Counted from the first letter of the stretch, positions 35,682 through 46,331 are shown. The stretch: 64,000 bases of DNA from Gammaproteobacteria bacterium (GCA_026707945.1 JAPOVV010000115.1:372001-436000); one strand, 5' to 3'. Notes: generated from the letters alone by a model not told the origin. A program made the numbers and translations.

Positions 35682-37172
35682 GTGAATCAGGCATACGCTG
35701 AACTTGAAAGCAAGATTGCTGAGATCAAAGCACTCGATCACATGATGGATTTGTCCAATTGGGACGAATCCACCAACATGAAACCAGCGAGTGCCCCAAA
35801 CAGAGCGGAAATGGTTGCAACGACAGCAGCGTTGCGACAACGCTTGATCGCAGATGAGGGATTCGGCGAGTTACTTGAGAGAGCCGCGGAAGGCGAACTG
35901 TCCGACATGGAAGCCGCGAATGTTCGTGTCGCCGAACGGACACGAAAGCAATCGATCGCGGTTCCTGAAGACTTACTTAAAGAGTCCAAACGAGTCCAAT
36001 CGGAATGTCATACCGTGTGGGCGCGCAATCGGCCACTCAACGATTGGGTGAACACATTGCCCTCCCTCGAGGCGGTCATACGAGTGTCAATTGAGATGAG
36101 CCAATGTTTAGCTGAGGCATTTCAGCTCGCACCGTATGACGCGCTCATGAATCAATATGAGACAGGAAATTTGCAATCCGACATCGATTCCGTATTCGAC
36201 GAAATTAAGACGTTTCTGTTACGTGAAGTCCCAAACGTTGAATCGGATCAGATTTCACCATTACCTTTTAGTGAATCCTTTTCGGATACCGATCAGCTCA
36301 AGCTCGCAGAATTTTCGATGCGAGAACTAATGTTCGATTTCGATCGAGGAAGATTGGATCAGAGTGCTCATCCGTTTTCTTGTGGTACCGCAAACGATGC
36401 ACGATTAACGACACGCTTGAGCGCGAATGACTTTACCCATTCATTGTTTGCGGTCTTCCATGAAACTGGTCACGCTCGCTACACGCAGAATCAACCAAAT
36501 CAGTGGGTCATGCAGTTTGTCGGGGAACCGACCGGCATGGCTGTGCATGAGAGTCAGTCTCTCTTTATGGAGATGCAAATCTGTCGAAGCGACGCATTCT
36601 TGGAATACATTCACCCGATGATTAGGTTGCTCCTGCGGCGTAACGGGTCGGACGCGTCATGGTCACTCGAGAACTTCAAGCGAACTGTACGCCATGTCAA
36701 GCGCGACCTGATTCGCGTGTACTCAGACGAGATGACGTATCCGTTCCATATTTTCTTGAGGTATGCAATCGAAAAGCAGTTATGCAACGGCGACCTGCAG
36801 GTTAAAGATCTGCCTGATGCATGGAATGACGGGATGATGGAACTAATGGGAATCGATACTCGAGATGATTTCACGAACGGGTGCATGCAAGACATTCATT
36901 GGTATGAAGGGCTGTTCGGGTACTTCCCGTGTTATTTACTTGGCGCGATTTTTGCCGCGCAGCTCTATCAGGCGTGTGTTCGTAAAATTGGCGATCAGAC
37001 AGAAAACGTCCGACAAGGCGACTTTAGCGCGATTTCGGCTTGGTTAGCAGAGAATATTCACTCTAAAGGAAGCCTCCTAGAAGGTCAGACCTTGATCCGT
37101 ACCGTGACGGGAGAAGAACTGTCTGCCACTTCCTATTTATCCCATCTCAACCGACGCTACGTCAATTCTTAA
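35682..37172 (+). CDS. M32 family carboxypeptidase (thermostable carboxypeptidase Taq type)
   Basis: 496 residues, family-typical length. Zinc motif HETGH at residue ~260 ([11 protein letters not shown]) with the third ligand Glu in [15 protein letters not shown] at ~289. Other family blocks are [12 protein letters not shown] near the N-terminus, NDARLTTRL and [22 protein letters not shown]. It is a cytosolic metallocarboxypeptidase trimming C-terminal residues. It starts with GTG and is followed after 10 nt by lepA. Confidence 0.93.
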   Translation: MNQAYAELESKIAEIKALDHMMDLSNWDESTNMKPASAPNRAEMVATTAALRQRLIADEGFGELLERAAEGELSDMEAANVRVAERTRKQSIAVPEDLLKESKRVQSECHTVWARNRPLNDWVNTLPSLEAVIRVSIEMSQCLAEAFQLAPYDALMNQYETGNLQSDIDSVFDEIKTFLLREVPNVESDQISPLPFSESFSDTDQLKLAEFSMRELMFDFDRGRLDQSAHPFSCGTANDARLTTRLSANDFTHSLFAVFHETGHARYTQNQPNQWVMQFVGEPTGMAVHESQSLFMEMQICRSDAFLEYIHPMIRLLLRRNGSDASWSLENFKRTVRHVKRDLIRVYSDEMTYPFHIFLRYAIEKQLCNGDLQVKDLPDAWNDGMMELMGIDTRDDFTNGCMQDIHWYEGLFGYFPCYLLGAIFAAQLYQACVRKIGDQTENVRQGDFSAISAWLAENIHSKGSLLEGQTLIRTVTGEELSATSYLSHLNRRYVNS

Positions 37173-37182
37173 TCGTTCTGCC

Positions 37183-38982
37183 ATGGGCAGCCCTATAAGC
37201 CATATTCGCAATTTCTCGATCATTGCCCATATTGATCACGGGAAATCTACGCTCGCAGATCGCTTGATACAGAAATGCGGCGGTCTCCAAGAACGTGAAA
37301 TGTCGGAGCAGGTTCTTGATTCGATGGATCTTGAACGTGAACGTGGCATCACGATCAAATCGCAGAGTGTCCGCCTGAACTACAAGGCGGCAGACGGTGA
37401 GATCTACCAGTTAAATCTCATCGACACACCTGGACATGTGGACTTCAGCTACGAGGTGTCGCGGTCCCTGACCGCATGCGATGGAGCGCTGTTGGTCGTG
37501 GATGCCGCTCAAGGAGTAGAAGCACAGTCTGTTGCGACGTGTTACAGTGCGATCGACTTAGGCGTCGAAGTACTACCGGTGCTGAACAAGATGGATCTGC
37601 CGATGGCAGAGCCAGAACGCGTGGCGACGGAGGTGGAGGAGATCATCGGTCTCTCAACAAACGATATTTTGAAGATAAGTGCGAAGACGGGTGACGGCAT
37701 CGACGATTTGCTAGAACAGATCGTTGAACGCATTCCCGCACCTGAAATCTCGGATGCTGAGGGTGCTCAAGCACTAATCGTAGATTCCTGGTTTGATAAC
37801 TATCTCGGTGTCGTTTCACTCGTTCGTGTCTTTGCGGGTGAGATTCGCAAAGGCGACCGCATGGTCGCGTATTCGGTGGGCCAGACTCATACGATTGATG
37901 AAGTCGGGATTTTTACACCTCGCCGTGAAAAAGTAGACGTGCTCCGCAGTGGTGAAGTTGGATACGTCGTAGCTGGGATTAAGGAGATTCATGGCGCGCC
38001 CGTTGGCGATACGTTGGTTTTCGCAAATAGCGATACACCTGCACTTCCAGGTTTTGCGAAGGCAAAACCGCAGATTTTTGCGGGGTTGTATCCGTCCAAT
38101 TCAGACGATTTTGAAGCGATGCGAATCGCTTTGGAAAAGCTCTGCTTGAATGATGCCTCATTGCATTTTGAGGTTGAGACATCTGATGCGTTAGGTTTTG
38201 GCTTCCGTTGTGGCTTCCTCGGAATGCTCCATATGGAGATCGTACAGGAGCGACTAGAACGCGAATATGACCTTGATCTAATCACGTCCGCTCCGTCGGT
38301 GGTGTATGAGGTAGTAGACCACGAAGGGGTCGCGTCGCAGATCGACAATCCATCGCAACTCGATGATTCAGGACGGTTTGTGGAGATTCGTGAACCGATC
38401 GCTGAAGTCAACATCTTGGTCCCGCACGACTATCTTGGAAATGTCATCGAACTCTGTATTAGACGACGAGGTGTGCAAAAGAGCATGCTCTTCACGGGGG
38501 GTCAGGTCTCGTTGCGTTTCGATATCCCGATGAGTGAAGTTGTGCTTGATTTCTTTGACAAGCTAAAGTCGGTAAGCCGAGGCTATGCCTCACTTGACTA
38601 TGCGTTCGATCGGTTCGAAGCCGCGCCGCTAGTCAAGGTGGACATCTTGATTAATGGGACGCGAATCGACAGTCTCGCGATGATCGTACATCGTGAGCGC
38701 GCAAACGCTCGTGGTAGAGAGATGGCTTCATCGATGAAAGCCTTGATTCCTCGGCAAATGTTCGACGTTGCGATTCAAGCGGCGATTGGTCGTCAAGTTA
38801 TCGCCCGTACAACGGTTAAAGCGTACCGCAAGAACGTTACAGCGAAGTGCTACGGCGGCGATGTAACTCGAAAGAAGAAACTGCTAGAGAAACAGAAAGA
38901 AGGCAAAAAACGTATGAAGCAGGTTGGGAAGGTCGATATTCCGCAAGAAGCCTTCCTTGCCGCACTTAGTGTTGATCGATGA
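37183..38982 (+). CDS. lepA: Elongation factor 4 (LepA)
   Basis: 599 residues. Translational GTPase with [15 protein letters not shown] (G1), [17 protein letters not shown] (G2), [14 protein letters not shown] (G3), LNKMDLP (G4) and the LepA C-terminal domain ([33 protein letters not shown]). It acts on stalled or early elongating ribosomes. It overlaps the first RNase III gene by ATGA. lepB, which usually stands between lepA and rnc, is not present. Confidence 0.98.
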   Translation: MGSPISHIRNFSIIAHIDHGKSTLADRLIQKCGGLQEREMSEQVLDSMDLERERGITIKSQSVRLNYKAADGEIYQLNLIDTPGHVDFSYEVSRSLTACDGALLVVDAAQGVEAQSVATCYSAIDLGVEVLPVLNKMDLPMAEPERVATEVEEIIGLSTNDILKISAKTGDGIDDLLEQIVERIPAPEISDAEGAQALIVDSWFDNYLGVVSLVRVFAGEIRKGDRMVAYSVGQTHTIDEVGIFTPRREKVDVLRSGEVGYVVAGIKEIHGAPVGDTLVFANSDTPALPGFAKAKPQIFAGLYPSNSDDFEAMRIALEKLCLNDASLHFEVETSDALGFGFRCGFLGMLHMEIVQERLEREYDLDLITSAPSVVYEVVDHEGVASQIDNPSQLDDSGRFVEIREPIAEVNILVPHDYLGNVIELCIRRRGVQKSMLFTGGQVSLRFDIPMSEVVLDFFDKLKSVSRGYASLDYAFDRFEAAPLVKVDILINGTRIDSLAMIVHRERANARGREMASSMKALIPRQMFDVAIQAAIGRQVIARTTVKAYRKNVTAKCYGGDVTRKKKLLEKQKEGKKRMKQVGKVDIPQEAFLAALSVDR

Positions 38983-39689
38983 AACTCAAACTTTACGATG
39001 CGATTCTCGGGCTTTTTCGACATTGGAGTCTTCAAACTCGAATTGGATACCGCTTTAAGGATCTCACTCGCTTGGATGAAGCGCTGACGCACGCAAGCGT
39101 AGATCGTGTCAACAACGAACGGCTGGAATTTCTAGGTGATTCCGTTTTGGAACTGATCGTCTCGGAGTATCTCTATCGGCAATACCCCGATATCGATGAA
39201 GGTACGCTGACGCAGCTAAAAATCATGAGTGTCAATAACGTACACCTGCAATCCGTAGCTCTAAACCTAGGTCTAGACGAACAACTATTTATTGGCAAAG
39301 GTCTCTACAACGTTGAAAATCGAGGCGTCAAGATGTATGCGGACGTCGTCGAAGCATTGATCGGCGCTATTTACATCGATGGCGGGCTGCGTCCTGCACG
39401 GAAGTTCATCGACAAATACGTGATTCAGACGTTGCCGACGCTTGAAGAAACGCAAATGCATCCCAAAACGGCGCTTCAGAATTGGGTATCGAAACAAGGT
39501 ATGGAATATCCGGAATACGACGTCGTGCAAGATCCACATCGATCTGGCGGTTCGAGTTGGCACGTCAAGTGCACCATCAAACGATTGGCTATAACGCGCA
39601 CTGCCGCGGCTCGATCTCGTAAAGCAGCAGAGACTGAAGCAGCTCGTCAGATATTGGATTCGCTAGGCATCATGGCAAATGGCGCTTGA
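38979..39689 (+). CDS. rnc: Ribonuclease III, first tandem copy
   Basis: 236 residues. Catalytic signature [10 protein letters not shown] (Glu47, Glu50, Asp54) and the second acid pair in [17 protein letters not shown] are intact. The C-terminal dsRNA-binding domain is present but unusual: where normal enzymes have a Gly-rich turn before the Ala-rich helix, this one has a basic segment ([21 protein letters not shown]). The N-terminus has about 12 extra residues. Lies in lepA-rnc-rnc-era-recO; 30 nt before the second copy. Confidence 0.93.
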   Translation: MKLKLYDAILGLFRHWSLQTRIGYRFKDLTRLDEALTHASVDRVNNERLEFLGDSVLELIVSEYLYRQYPDIDEGTLTQLKIMSVNNVHLQSVALNLGLDEQLFIGKGLYNVENRGVKMYADVVEALIGAIYIDGGLRPARKFIDKYVIQTLPTLEETQMHPKTALQNWVSKQGMEYPEYDVVQDPHRSGGSSWHVKCTIKRLAITRTAAARSRKAAETEAARQILDSLGIMANGA

Positions 39690-39719
39690 CGCGTCGCTTT
39701 CATTGGCCCTCGAATCCAG

Positions 39720-40391
39720 ATGAATAAAGACGACCTTTACGAGTTGCAGAGTGCACTTGGATATCGCTTTAAGGACGTGTCGATCCTTAAGCGCGCATTA
39801 GTTCACGCAAGCGCAGACGTTGAGCACAACGAACGCATGGAGTTCCTTGGAGACGGAGCGCTAGGTTATGCGGTGAATAAAGCGTTATACCACCGTATGT
39901 CTCGAAAATCGGTGGGCGTAATAGCGGAGCGAAAGGCGATCCTCGTCAGCAACAAGCGTCTCGCAAGTCTTGCCGTCGAGTTAGGTATCGACCGTCACCT
40001 CCGCCTAGGTGGCAGCGTCGCGAACGATCGAGCACCGCCTCGAAAGATATACGCAGACGCGCTTGAAGCTGTAATCGGCGCTATCGTGATAGACGGCGGC
40101 ATCAATGCCGTTCAAAAATTCGTTGACAAACATATCTATCCGCATGCTGGAGATGCGATTGATTTTGAGCGACACGCAAAGTCAAAACTACAGGAATGGG
40201 CGGATTGGGCTGGATTCGCTTCGCCAAATTACCAGGTCGTCAAGCAGGAAAAAGACCGCGTTGGTGAACTTTGGTACGTGCAATGTACCATCGAAGATCT
40301 AAAGCACGTCGGTGAAGGCGTAGCACGCACGAAACGAGAAGCAGAACGTTTTGCCGCAGAAGTGATTTTGTCCAAGGTGGACGGAAAATGA
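39720..40391 (+). CDS. rnc: Ribonuclease III, second tandem copy
   Basis: 223 residues, close to E. coli RNase III in length. Signature NERMEFLGDG (Glu38, Glu41, Asp45) and YADALEAVIGAIVIDGG (Asp113, Glu116) keep the metal ligands. The dsRNA-binding domain has the normal VGEGVARTKREAERFAAEVIL end. It shares the overall plan of the first copy but differs at most positions, so the duplication is old. ATGA overlap with era. It may form homodimers or heterodimers with copy one. Confidence 0.93.
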   Translation: MNKDDLYELQSALGYRFKDVSILKRALVHASADVEHNERMEFLGDGALGYAVNKALYHRMSRKSVGVIAERKAILVSNKRLASLAVELGIDRHLRLGGSVANDRAPPRKIYADALEAVIGAIVIDGGINAVQKFVDKHIYPHAGDAIDFERHAKSKLQEWADWAGFASPNYQVVKQEKDRVGELWYVQCTIEDLKHVGEGVARTKREAERFAAEVILSKVDGK

Positions 40392-41287
40392 GCTCCGAGA
40401 CCAAGTCCGGCTACATCACGATCATTGGTCGACCTAACGTCGGCAAGTCCACGCTTCTGAACCACTGTCTCGACATGAAATTGAGCATCACATCGCGCAA
40501 GCCTCAAACGACTCGACATCAGCTGCTTGGGATACTAACGCGGGGTACGAGTCAGTTTATGTTCCTGGATACGCCGGGTATCAATGCTGGACGCAAACGA
40601 TCCGGTAACTCGATCGAACGCTATATGAATCGTCAAGCCTTAAGCACGTTGAATGACGTCGATGTGATATTGTTCTTGGTCGAAGGTACCGGCTGGCGTG
40701 ATGGTGATGCGTCGGTACTTAAGCATCTTTCGCGCACCGACGTTCCGGTCATCTGCGTACTGACAAAAATTGACCGCGTTCGTAACAAATCGCAGCTATT
40801 ACCGCTTATCGATCAACTGTCAAAGAAGAGTAAATTTCAGGCTATAGTCCCAGTCGCAGCACTGCGTAATGAAGGATTGGATATGCTGCTGGACGCGATC
40901 GAAGACGAGTTAGAAGCCGGACCTCATCTATTTAGTGCGGATGAGGTAACAGACCGCTCTACCTCGTTCTTGGTCGGAGAAATGATTCGAGAGCAAGTTG
41001 TGAGACAGCTAGGCGCCGAATTGCCCCATCGCAGTACAGTTCTCGTTGAACGGATCGAGGAGGCTGAAGAGCGGACGACTATCTTCGCGTCAATTTGCAT
41101 CGAGCGCGATAGTCAAAAGCGAATCGTTATCGGAAAAGGCGGTAGTCGACTCAAATCGATCGGTGAGTCAGCACGGCACAACATCGCGGACTTTTTAGGT
41201 AAGAACATCGATCTACGCTTGCACGTGCGCGTGCGATCGGGTTGGACCGAGAGCCGTAAGAGTCTCGCTGAATTAGGCTATCGGTAG
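40388..41287 (+). CDS. era: GTPase Era
   Basis: 299 residues. GTPase needed for 16S rRNA maturation and 30S assembly. IIGRPNVGKSTLLNHCL (G1), KPQTTRHQLLGI (G2), FLDTPGIN (G3), VLTKIDRV (G4), and a C-terminal KH domain with RIVIGKGGSRLKSIGESARHNI. The start overlaps the second rnc copy; recO follows after 6 nt. Confidence 0.98.
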   Translation: MSSETKSGYITIIGRPNVGKSTLLNHCLDMKLSITSRKPQTTRHQLLGILTRGTSQFMFLDTPGINAGRKRSGNSIERYMNRQALSTLNDVDVILFLVEGTGWRDGDASVLKHLSRTDVPVICVLTKIDRVRNKSQLLPLIDQLSKKSKFQAIVPVAALRNEGLDMLLDAIEDELEAGPHLFSADEVTDRSTSFLVGEMIREQVVRQLGAELPHRSTVLVERIEEAEERTTIFASICIERDSQKRIVIGKGGSRLKSIGESARHNIADFLGKNIDLRLHVRVRSGWTESRKSLAELGYR

Positions 41288-41293
41288 TCGCTG

Positions 41294-42013
41294 ATGATCT
41301 ACGAAACTTGCTACGTGCTACGCAGGCGTGCCTATAGCGAAACTAGCCTCCTACTTGAAATGCTGACGAGCGAGTCCTGTTATGTTCACGCACTATATCG
41401 AGGAGCGAAAAGCAAAGGGTCTACTCCCATAGATCTCTTCGCAGAGTATGCCATGAGTTGGCGACCTAAGGTAGGTCTGGTTACGGTTCGCTCATGTGAA
41501 CTGAAGCACACTTCGACCCTGGTCGGCGATGCACTTTATGCAGGGCTCTATATCAATGAACTCGTGCGTCGTGGCATGCACGAAAACCAAGTTGTCGAGG
41601 ACGTTCAACCAGCGTATCAAGCGACGGTGCAACGACTCGAGGATGGTAATGCGGACCTCGATGTGGTGTTGCGAACATTCGAGAAGCGGTTGCTTAAGGC
41701 ATTGGGATTCGAGTTGGAATTCCATCGCGAGCAAGCTACCGGCGACGCAATCATGTCAAATTCCGACTATCTTTTTGATCCGTCTCTAGGGTTTAAGAAG
41801 TCAACGGATGCGGACCAAGCATCGTACCCAGGACACGTTTTATTGAATATTTCTGTTGATCAATTTGAGCAGCCTGATACACGTCAAGCTGCGAAATTGA
41901 TACTTCGGGATGCGCTCTACCACCATCTTGGCGAGAGCGCGCCAAAAGCGAGATCGTTGCTTTCCGCGAAGCAGTACCGTGAAGTCGCATATGGGTCGGT
42001 CGCACATGACTGA
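41294..42013 (+). CDS. recO: DNA repair protein RecO
   Basis: 239 residues. N-terminal OB-fold (YVLRRRAYSETSLLLEMLTSESCYVHALYRGAKSKGS) and helical C-terminal region (LRTFEKRLLKALGFELEF). It loads RecA with RecR at single-strand gaps. No zinc-binding Cys cluster is seen, as in other gammaproteobacterial RecO. The TGA stop overlaps the start of relA by 8 nt. Confidence 0.93.
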   Translation: MIYETCYVLRRRAYSETSLLLEMLTSESCYVHALYRGAKSKGSTPIDLFAEYAMSWRPKVGLVTVRSCELKHTSTLVGDALYAGLYINELVRRGMHENQVVEDVQPAYQATVQRLEDGNADLDVVLRTFEKRLLKALGFELEFHREQATGDAIMSNSDYLFDPSLGFKKSTDADQASYPGHVLLNISVDQFEQPDTRQAAKLILRDALYHHLGESAPKARSLLSAKQYREVAYGSVAHD

Positions 42014-43937
42014 GGTTGTCAACAATCCTGACGTAAACACGAGCTGGTTTGTTTCGAAAACCCGGTCAAGGATTGAATTAACCAAGACAAATCGCGAACT
42101 AATCGCGCATATTGAGAGTGCACTCCCAACTCCTGATATCCAGGAACAAGCCAATCTATTGATCGATCAGCTCCTTAATTTGCCGGTTGATTCGCCAACT
42201 CTTATCGCGGGATTCGCGTTCTTTGCGATAACTAACGGCGATTTGGACCCGAAGACGATTGGTGGAGGCGATGCAGGAAAGCTGGTCTCAACGTTGGTAA
42301 GACTCTCCAGTGCAGACTCAGCTGCGACTTCCAGCGCGTTATTGCAAGTTCGGCGTAATCGTCGGCAATCGGACAATGTACGGCGCATGCTCGTAGCAAT
42401 GATTGATGATCCGCGTGTCGTCGTTCTAAAAATGGCGGAACGCTTGGTCCAATTGCATCCGCGGCGGTTCGATGGGTCAGATGAAAACAAACGCACGGCC
42501 CGCGAGGTTCTGCATTTTTACGCGCCGCTGGCGAGTCGTCTTGGCATATGGCAGTTGAAGTGGGTTCTCGAGGATTTCGCGTTTCGTTGTCTTCAACCGG
42601 ACGATTACTTAGATATCGCGTCACGGTTCAAAGAACGGCGATCTCAAAGAGAGGAGCTGGTATCCAAAATCCAGTCTGATCTGCGCTGGCGATTGAACGA
42701 ACTTGGCATCACCGCGGAAATCCTCGGTCGCGCCAAGAATATCTATGGCATTTACAGAAAAATGCAGGAGAAGGACATTGCTTTTAACGATGTTCATGAC
42801 GTTCTTGCAATACGCGTTATTGTCGATTCCGTTCCAGAGTGCTATCAGGTCCTCGGTGTAGTGCACACCTCTTGGCCCTATATCGGTGAAGAATTTGACG
42901 ATTACATTGCGAATCCCAAATCTAATGGTTATCGCTCACTGCACACCGCGGTATACGGACCGCAGGGGAGAGTGCTAGAAGTACAGATACGCACGCAAGA
43001 GATGCACGTTGATTCCGAATTAGGTGTTTGCTCGCATTGGAGTTACAAGGGCGAGAACGACGCCACGCTGGAGGACGAGTCGATCGATTGGATGCGCGAG
43101 GTTCTCAACTGGCATGCAGCGCTTGGTCCTGTGGAGTCATCTGATACAGCGAGTCGCGAAGACAGCGATGCCGAACGTGTGACATATGTGTCAACGCCGC
43201 AACGGCATATCGTTGACCTAGAAGCCGGATCGACTGCTCTGGATTTCGCTTTCAAGGTGCATACGGACATCGGACTACATTGTGTTGGTGCAGTGGTAGA
43301 CGGCGAGGAAGTTGCCCTAAATACGGTACTAAAAACTGGGCAGACGGTTGAAATCTTGACGCAACCTCGAGCAACGCCACAACGGCGGTGGCTCGATCCT
43401 GACCTTATGTACTTCAAGACATCCAAGACCCGGGACTTGCTCCGTGGTTACTTCCAAGTTTTCGATCGCACACATAACGCGAAAGCGGGTCGCGATTGGG
43501 TCCAACAGGAGATCGATCGACTAAACCTGAAATTAACACCTGAAGAAGCCGCACGAGCATTGGACTTCGGCTCGCCAGACGATCTTTTTATCGAAGTTGC
43601 GCTTGGCTCGATGAAAGCGCGACAAATGCTGGTGGAGATTGCTCAACTCCAGTTCGAAGTAAGTGAACTGATACAGACGGACGATGACTCAAAAGTCACG
43701 ATGCAGATTCATTTATCAGCGTTAGATCGCAAAAATCTAATTCGAGATATAACGCGTGAAATCGCGGATCTGAATGTGAACATCGTCAACCTAAAACTTG
43801 GCGCGCCAGCGTTAGGCGAAGAAGCGACAGCGGATATTTGGGTGCAAGTTAGTGGCTTAGGTGAAGCATCCTTGGTGATCGTCAGCTTGAGACGCCTGCA
43901 TCGAGTCACCGACGTCAGGTTAGTCGGCTCTGGATAG
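42006..43937 (+). CDS. relA: GTP pyrophosphokinase RelA
   Basis: 643 residues from ATG 42006. The HD hydrolase region is degenerate (no HD pair; FAFFAITNGDLD in its place), as in RelA rather than SpoT. The synthetase domain is well kept (FYAPLASRLGIWQLKWVLEDFAFR, RAKNIYGIYRKMQEKD, NPKSNGYRSLHTAV, VEIQIRTQEMH). TGS (HIVDLEAGSTALDFAFKVHTDIG) and a C-terminal ACT domain follow. About 100 residues shorter than E. coli RelA. The frame is open further upstream inside recO, but recO argues against that start. Ribosome-linked (p)ppGpp synthesis in starvation. Confidence 0.92.
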   Translation: MTEVVNNPDVNTSWFVSKTRSRIELTKTNRELIAHIESALPTPDIQEQANLLIDQLLNLPVDSPTLIAGFAFFAITNGDLDPKTIGGGDAGKLVSTLVRLSSADSAATSSALLQVRRNRRQSDNVRRMLVAMIDDPRVVVLKMAERLVQLHPRRFDGSDENKRTAREVLHFYAPLASRLGIWQLKWVLEDFAFRCLQPDDYLDIASRFKERRSQREELVSKIQSDLRWRLNELGITAEILGRAKNIYGIYRKMQEKDIAFNDVHDVLAIRVIVDSVPECYQVLGVVHTSWPYIGEEFDDYIANPKSNGYRSLHTAVYGPQGRVLEVQIRTQEMHVDSELGVCSHWSYKGENDATLEDESIDWMREVLNWHAALGPVESSDTASREDSDAERVTYVSTPQRHIVDLEAGSTALDFAFKVHTDIGLHCVGAVVDGEEVALNTVLKTGQTVEILTQPRATPQRRWLDPDLMYFKTSKTRDLLRGYFQVFDRTHNAKAGRDWVQQEIDRLNLKLTPEEAARALDFGSPDDLFIEVALGSMKARQMLVEIAQLQFEVSELIQTDDDSKVTMQIHLSALDRKNLIRDITREIADLNVNIVNLKLGAPALGEEATADIWVQVSGLGEASLVIVSLRRLHRVTDVRLVGSG

Positions 43938-43972
43938 GCATTAGGTCGCGGCGACCGGTTTGCTGAACCTGC

Positions 43973-44875
43973 ATGAAGAACGTCCAACTAGTCCAAGTGG
44001 GGGACCGTGCGGGTCAGCGACTCGATAACTTTCTGTTAAGTCATTTAAAAGGCGTACCGCGTAGCCGCGTATACCGAATGATTCGTTCGGGCGAGGTTCG
44101 CGTTAACGGATCAAGACGGCGGCCAAGTTCGCGACTCGAATTCGGCGATCAAGTAAGAATCCCTCCGGTTCGAATTGAAGAGCGCCTTGAATCGATTGAA
44201 GCACCGCGTGCATGGATCGATAGCATCAAAAACTCTGTCTTGCATGAGGATGACGACCTACTAGTGCTCAACAAGCCTGTTGGAGTTGCGGTGCATGGCG
44301 GAAGCGGCGAGGCATTTGGAATCGCCGAATCGTTAGCAAAAGTGTTTGGCGATGCAGATATGCAGCTCGCTCACCGATTGGATAAAGCTACTTCCGGTTG
44401 CTTGGTCATTGCAAAAAACCGCCGGACGCTCAATCGCTACCACAGTGCGTTTCGAAATAGCGACATACAAAAGTCATATGACTTGCTCGCTGAAGGCAAG
44501 TGGCCGATCAAACTCACTAGGATTGATGCGCGAATTGAACGATTCCACCTCGCAAATGGAGAACGGCGGGTCCGGGTTAGCGAATCAGGTCAACGTTCGC
44601 AAACAGGATTCGAAGTTGTTGCGAGTTGCGCCAAGGCTACGTGGCTAACAGCCCGACCTGAGACCGGACGTACACATCAGATTCGGATTCATACGCAGTA
44701 CGCTGGACATCCTATCCTCGGAGACCGTAAATACGGTAATCGCAAGTTCCTGCCGCGCGCACCACGCATGATGCTTCATGCTCGAACGTTGGAGTTGCCT
44801 GAAGTCGGTGAAATCGTCGCACCGGTGCCTCCGGCGATTGTTAGCTATTGGGAACGACTCAAGCAAGCGGATTAA
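43973..44875 (+). CDS. rluC: 23S rRNA pseudouridine synthase RluC
   Basis: 300 residues. N-terminal S4 RNA-binding domain (GQRLDNFLLSHLKGVPRSRVYRMIRSGEVRVNG) and catalytic motif LAHRLDKATSGCLV (Asp near residue 137), with RPETGRTHQIRIHTQYAGHPILGDRKYG. The S4 part and the position beside maf-yceD-rpmF, where E. coli also has rluC, favour RluC over RluD or RluA. The last 17 nt overlap the convergent maf gene. Confidence 0.9.
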   Translation: MKNVQLVQVGDRAGQRLDNFLLSHLKGVPRSRVYRMIRSGEVRVNGSRRRPSSRLEFGDQVRIPPVRIEERLESIEAPRAWIDSIKNSVLHEDDDLLVLNKPVGVAVHGGSGEAFGIAESLAKVFGDADMQLAHRLDKATSGCLVIAKNRRTLNRYHSAFRNSDIQKSYDLLAEGKWPIKLTRIDARIERFHLANGERRVRVSESGQRSQTGFEVVASCAKATWLTARPETGRTHQIRIHTQYAGHPILGDRKYGNRKFLPRAPRMMLHARTLELPEVGEIVAPVPPAIVSYWERLKQAD

Positions 44876-45440
44876 TCCCAAATTCTCGAAGCGCTGCGGA
44901 CAACTGTATGAGGGGTAGTCCGACTAGAGCGCTTGGATCGTCAGAGGTCACCCGTTCAAATAGCAGCGAACCTCGCTGTTCGGACTTGATGGACCCGGCG
45001 GTGTCAAGTGGTGAATCCAAAGCGACATAGTTCTGTATTTCGATCGACGTCAAATCGCGCATAACGACTTCGGTCGGAACGGTGAATTGTTTCGAGTCAT
45101 GGGCGGACAGTATGGCAACGGCACTGTGAAAAACAACCAGCCGTTTTGACATGTGCTGAAGTTGCTGGATCGCCGCTTCCGTAGTTCCTGGTTTTCCTAA
45201 AGCTTGCTCGTCTAGCGCGCACACTTGGTCGCTACCAATAACCACGGCATTAGGACGAACCGTTAGTACAGCGATTGCTTTTTGGTAGGCAAGGCGTCTC
45301 GCGAGTTCGGTCGGTGATTCACCAGGAAGCGCGGATTCCTGTATGTTTGGCGGTTTAACTTCAAATTCGTATCCGGCATCGGAAAGTTGCTCGCGACGGT
45401 AACGCGAGCCGGATGCTAGGATCAATCTTGGTTGCACCAT
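44859..45440 (-). CDS. Maf family nucleoside triphosphate pyrophosphatase (YceF type)
   Basis: 193 residues. Maf signature: LILASGSRYRREQLSDAG at the N-terminus, then PGESPTELARRLAYQKA, VIGSDQVCALD, and DTAGSIKSEQRG. Maf proteins hydrolyse non-canonical or methylated nucleoside triphosphates; the YceF subgroup sits in this same yceD-rpmF neighbourhood in E. coli and prefers 7-methyl-GTP. Cytosolic. Divergent from yceD across 124 nt. Confidence 0.92.
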   Translation of the reverse strand: MVQPRLILASGSRYRREQLSDAGYEFEVKPPNIQESALPGESPTELARRLAYQKAIAVLTVRPNAVVIGSDQVCALDEQALGKPGTTEAAIQQLQHMSKRLVVFHSAVAILSAHDSKQFTVPTEVVMRDLTSIEIQNYVALDSPLDTAGSIKSEQRGSLLFERVTSDDPSALVGLPLIQLSAALREFGINPLA

Positions 45441-45564
45441 TGGTTTTGCCTAGGTAGTTGCGATGTTATTAACGTGCAACGAGTGAAGGAGCGCCTTGAG
45501 TTGACAGTTCTTGATCATCGAATTGGATAGTATTTTGTAGTTTTTTTAGGAAACAACCTTCGGT

Positions 45565-46071
45565 GTGAAAGTCTCGTTACGTGACTATGCACGGAACAGT
45601 CGTCGTTGGCGCGGGGAATTACCGATCGCCTCCTTTGATCGACTCGTGCGCGAAATATCTACTGACACCGAGTTTGTTGATGTGGAACTCGCATTTTCGC
45701 ACGATGAGAACAAATACATTAGGATGCAGGGGCAGGCAACGGTAACCGCTGAAGTAGCGTGTCATCGGTGCAGTGAATCAGTGGCTACGACCATTCGTGC
45801 GGATATCGACGCGCGAATCGTTCAATCCGATGAAATCGCGCAGAATCTCGCCCAGGAGGCAGACGTCATTGTGGTGACGGACAATCCTGTGTCGGTGACT
45901 GACTTAGTGGAAGATGACTTGATCATGAGTATTCCGTGGCGAGTTTGTGAGCGTCAAGAAGATTGTCCAAACCTTAGTGAAGGCAAGGGCGAGGATACCC
46001 GAGACGGTAACGTGGATGACGCTACGCAGAAACCTTTCGCGAATCTCCGGCAACTCTTAAAGGATAGCTGA
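45565..46071 (+). CDS. yceD: YceD (DUF177) protein
   Basis: 168 residues starting at GTG 45565. The DUF177 pattern includes VACHRCSESV (Cys pair) and DLVEDDLIMSIPW followed by a Cys-rich acidic stretch (VCERQEDCPNLSE). In plants and bacteria the family is linked to 23S rRNA or L32 biogenesis, and it almost always precedes rpmF, as here (41-nt gap). TTGACA at 45501 may belong to its promoter, but no clear -10 follows at normal spacing. Confidence 0.9.
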   Translation: MKVSLRDYARNSRRWRGELPIASFDRLVREISTDTEFVDVELAFSHDENKYIRMQGQATVTAEVACHRCSESVATTIRADIDARIVQSDEIAQNLAQEADVIVVTDNPVSVTDLVEDDLIMSIPWRVCERQEDCPNLSEGKGEDTRDGNVDDATQKPFANLRQLLKDS

Positions 46072-46112
46072 TAATTACGCGCTTTCAGATGAATTCTCCG
46101 CGGGACTGAACT

Positions 46113-46304
46113 ATGGCGGTCCAACAGAATCGCAAGACGCGCTCAAAGCGCGACAAGCGGCGTACTCACCAAAAAATTAAAAAACCAGCTATTTCGATGG
46201 ATCCTCTCACGGGGGACATCCATCTACGACACCATGTCAGCCCCGACGGTATTTATCGCGGCGATCAGGTTGTTGGCGTCGAACCTGAATTAGACGACGA
46301 TTAA
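46113..46304 (+). CDS. rpmF: 50S ribosomal protein L32
   Basis: 63 residues. Begins [19 protein letters not shown], the L32 N-terminus, and ends [17 protein letters not shown] plus an acidic tail. It belongs to the zinc-free type since the Cys residues of the other type are absent. Part of the yceD-rpmF-plsX unit. Confidence 0.97.
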   Translation: MAVQQNRKTRSKRDKRRTHQKIKKPAISMDPLTGDIHLRHHVSPDGIYRGDQVVGVEPELDDD

Positions 46305-46331
46305 CGCCTCCGCAGATCGAAGTCTGCGACT

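Noticed and set aside
41910..42005. Longer N-terminus for RelA starting at 41910
   Set aside because: It lies wholly inside recO in another frame; the family-like sequence begins at ATG 42006.
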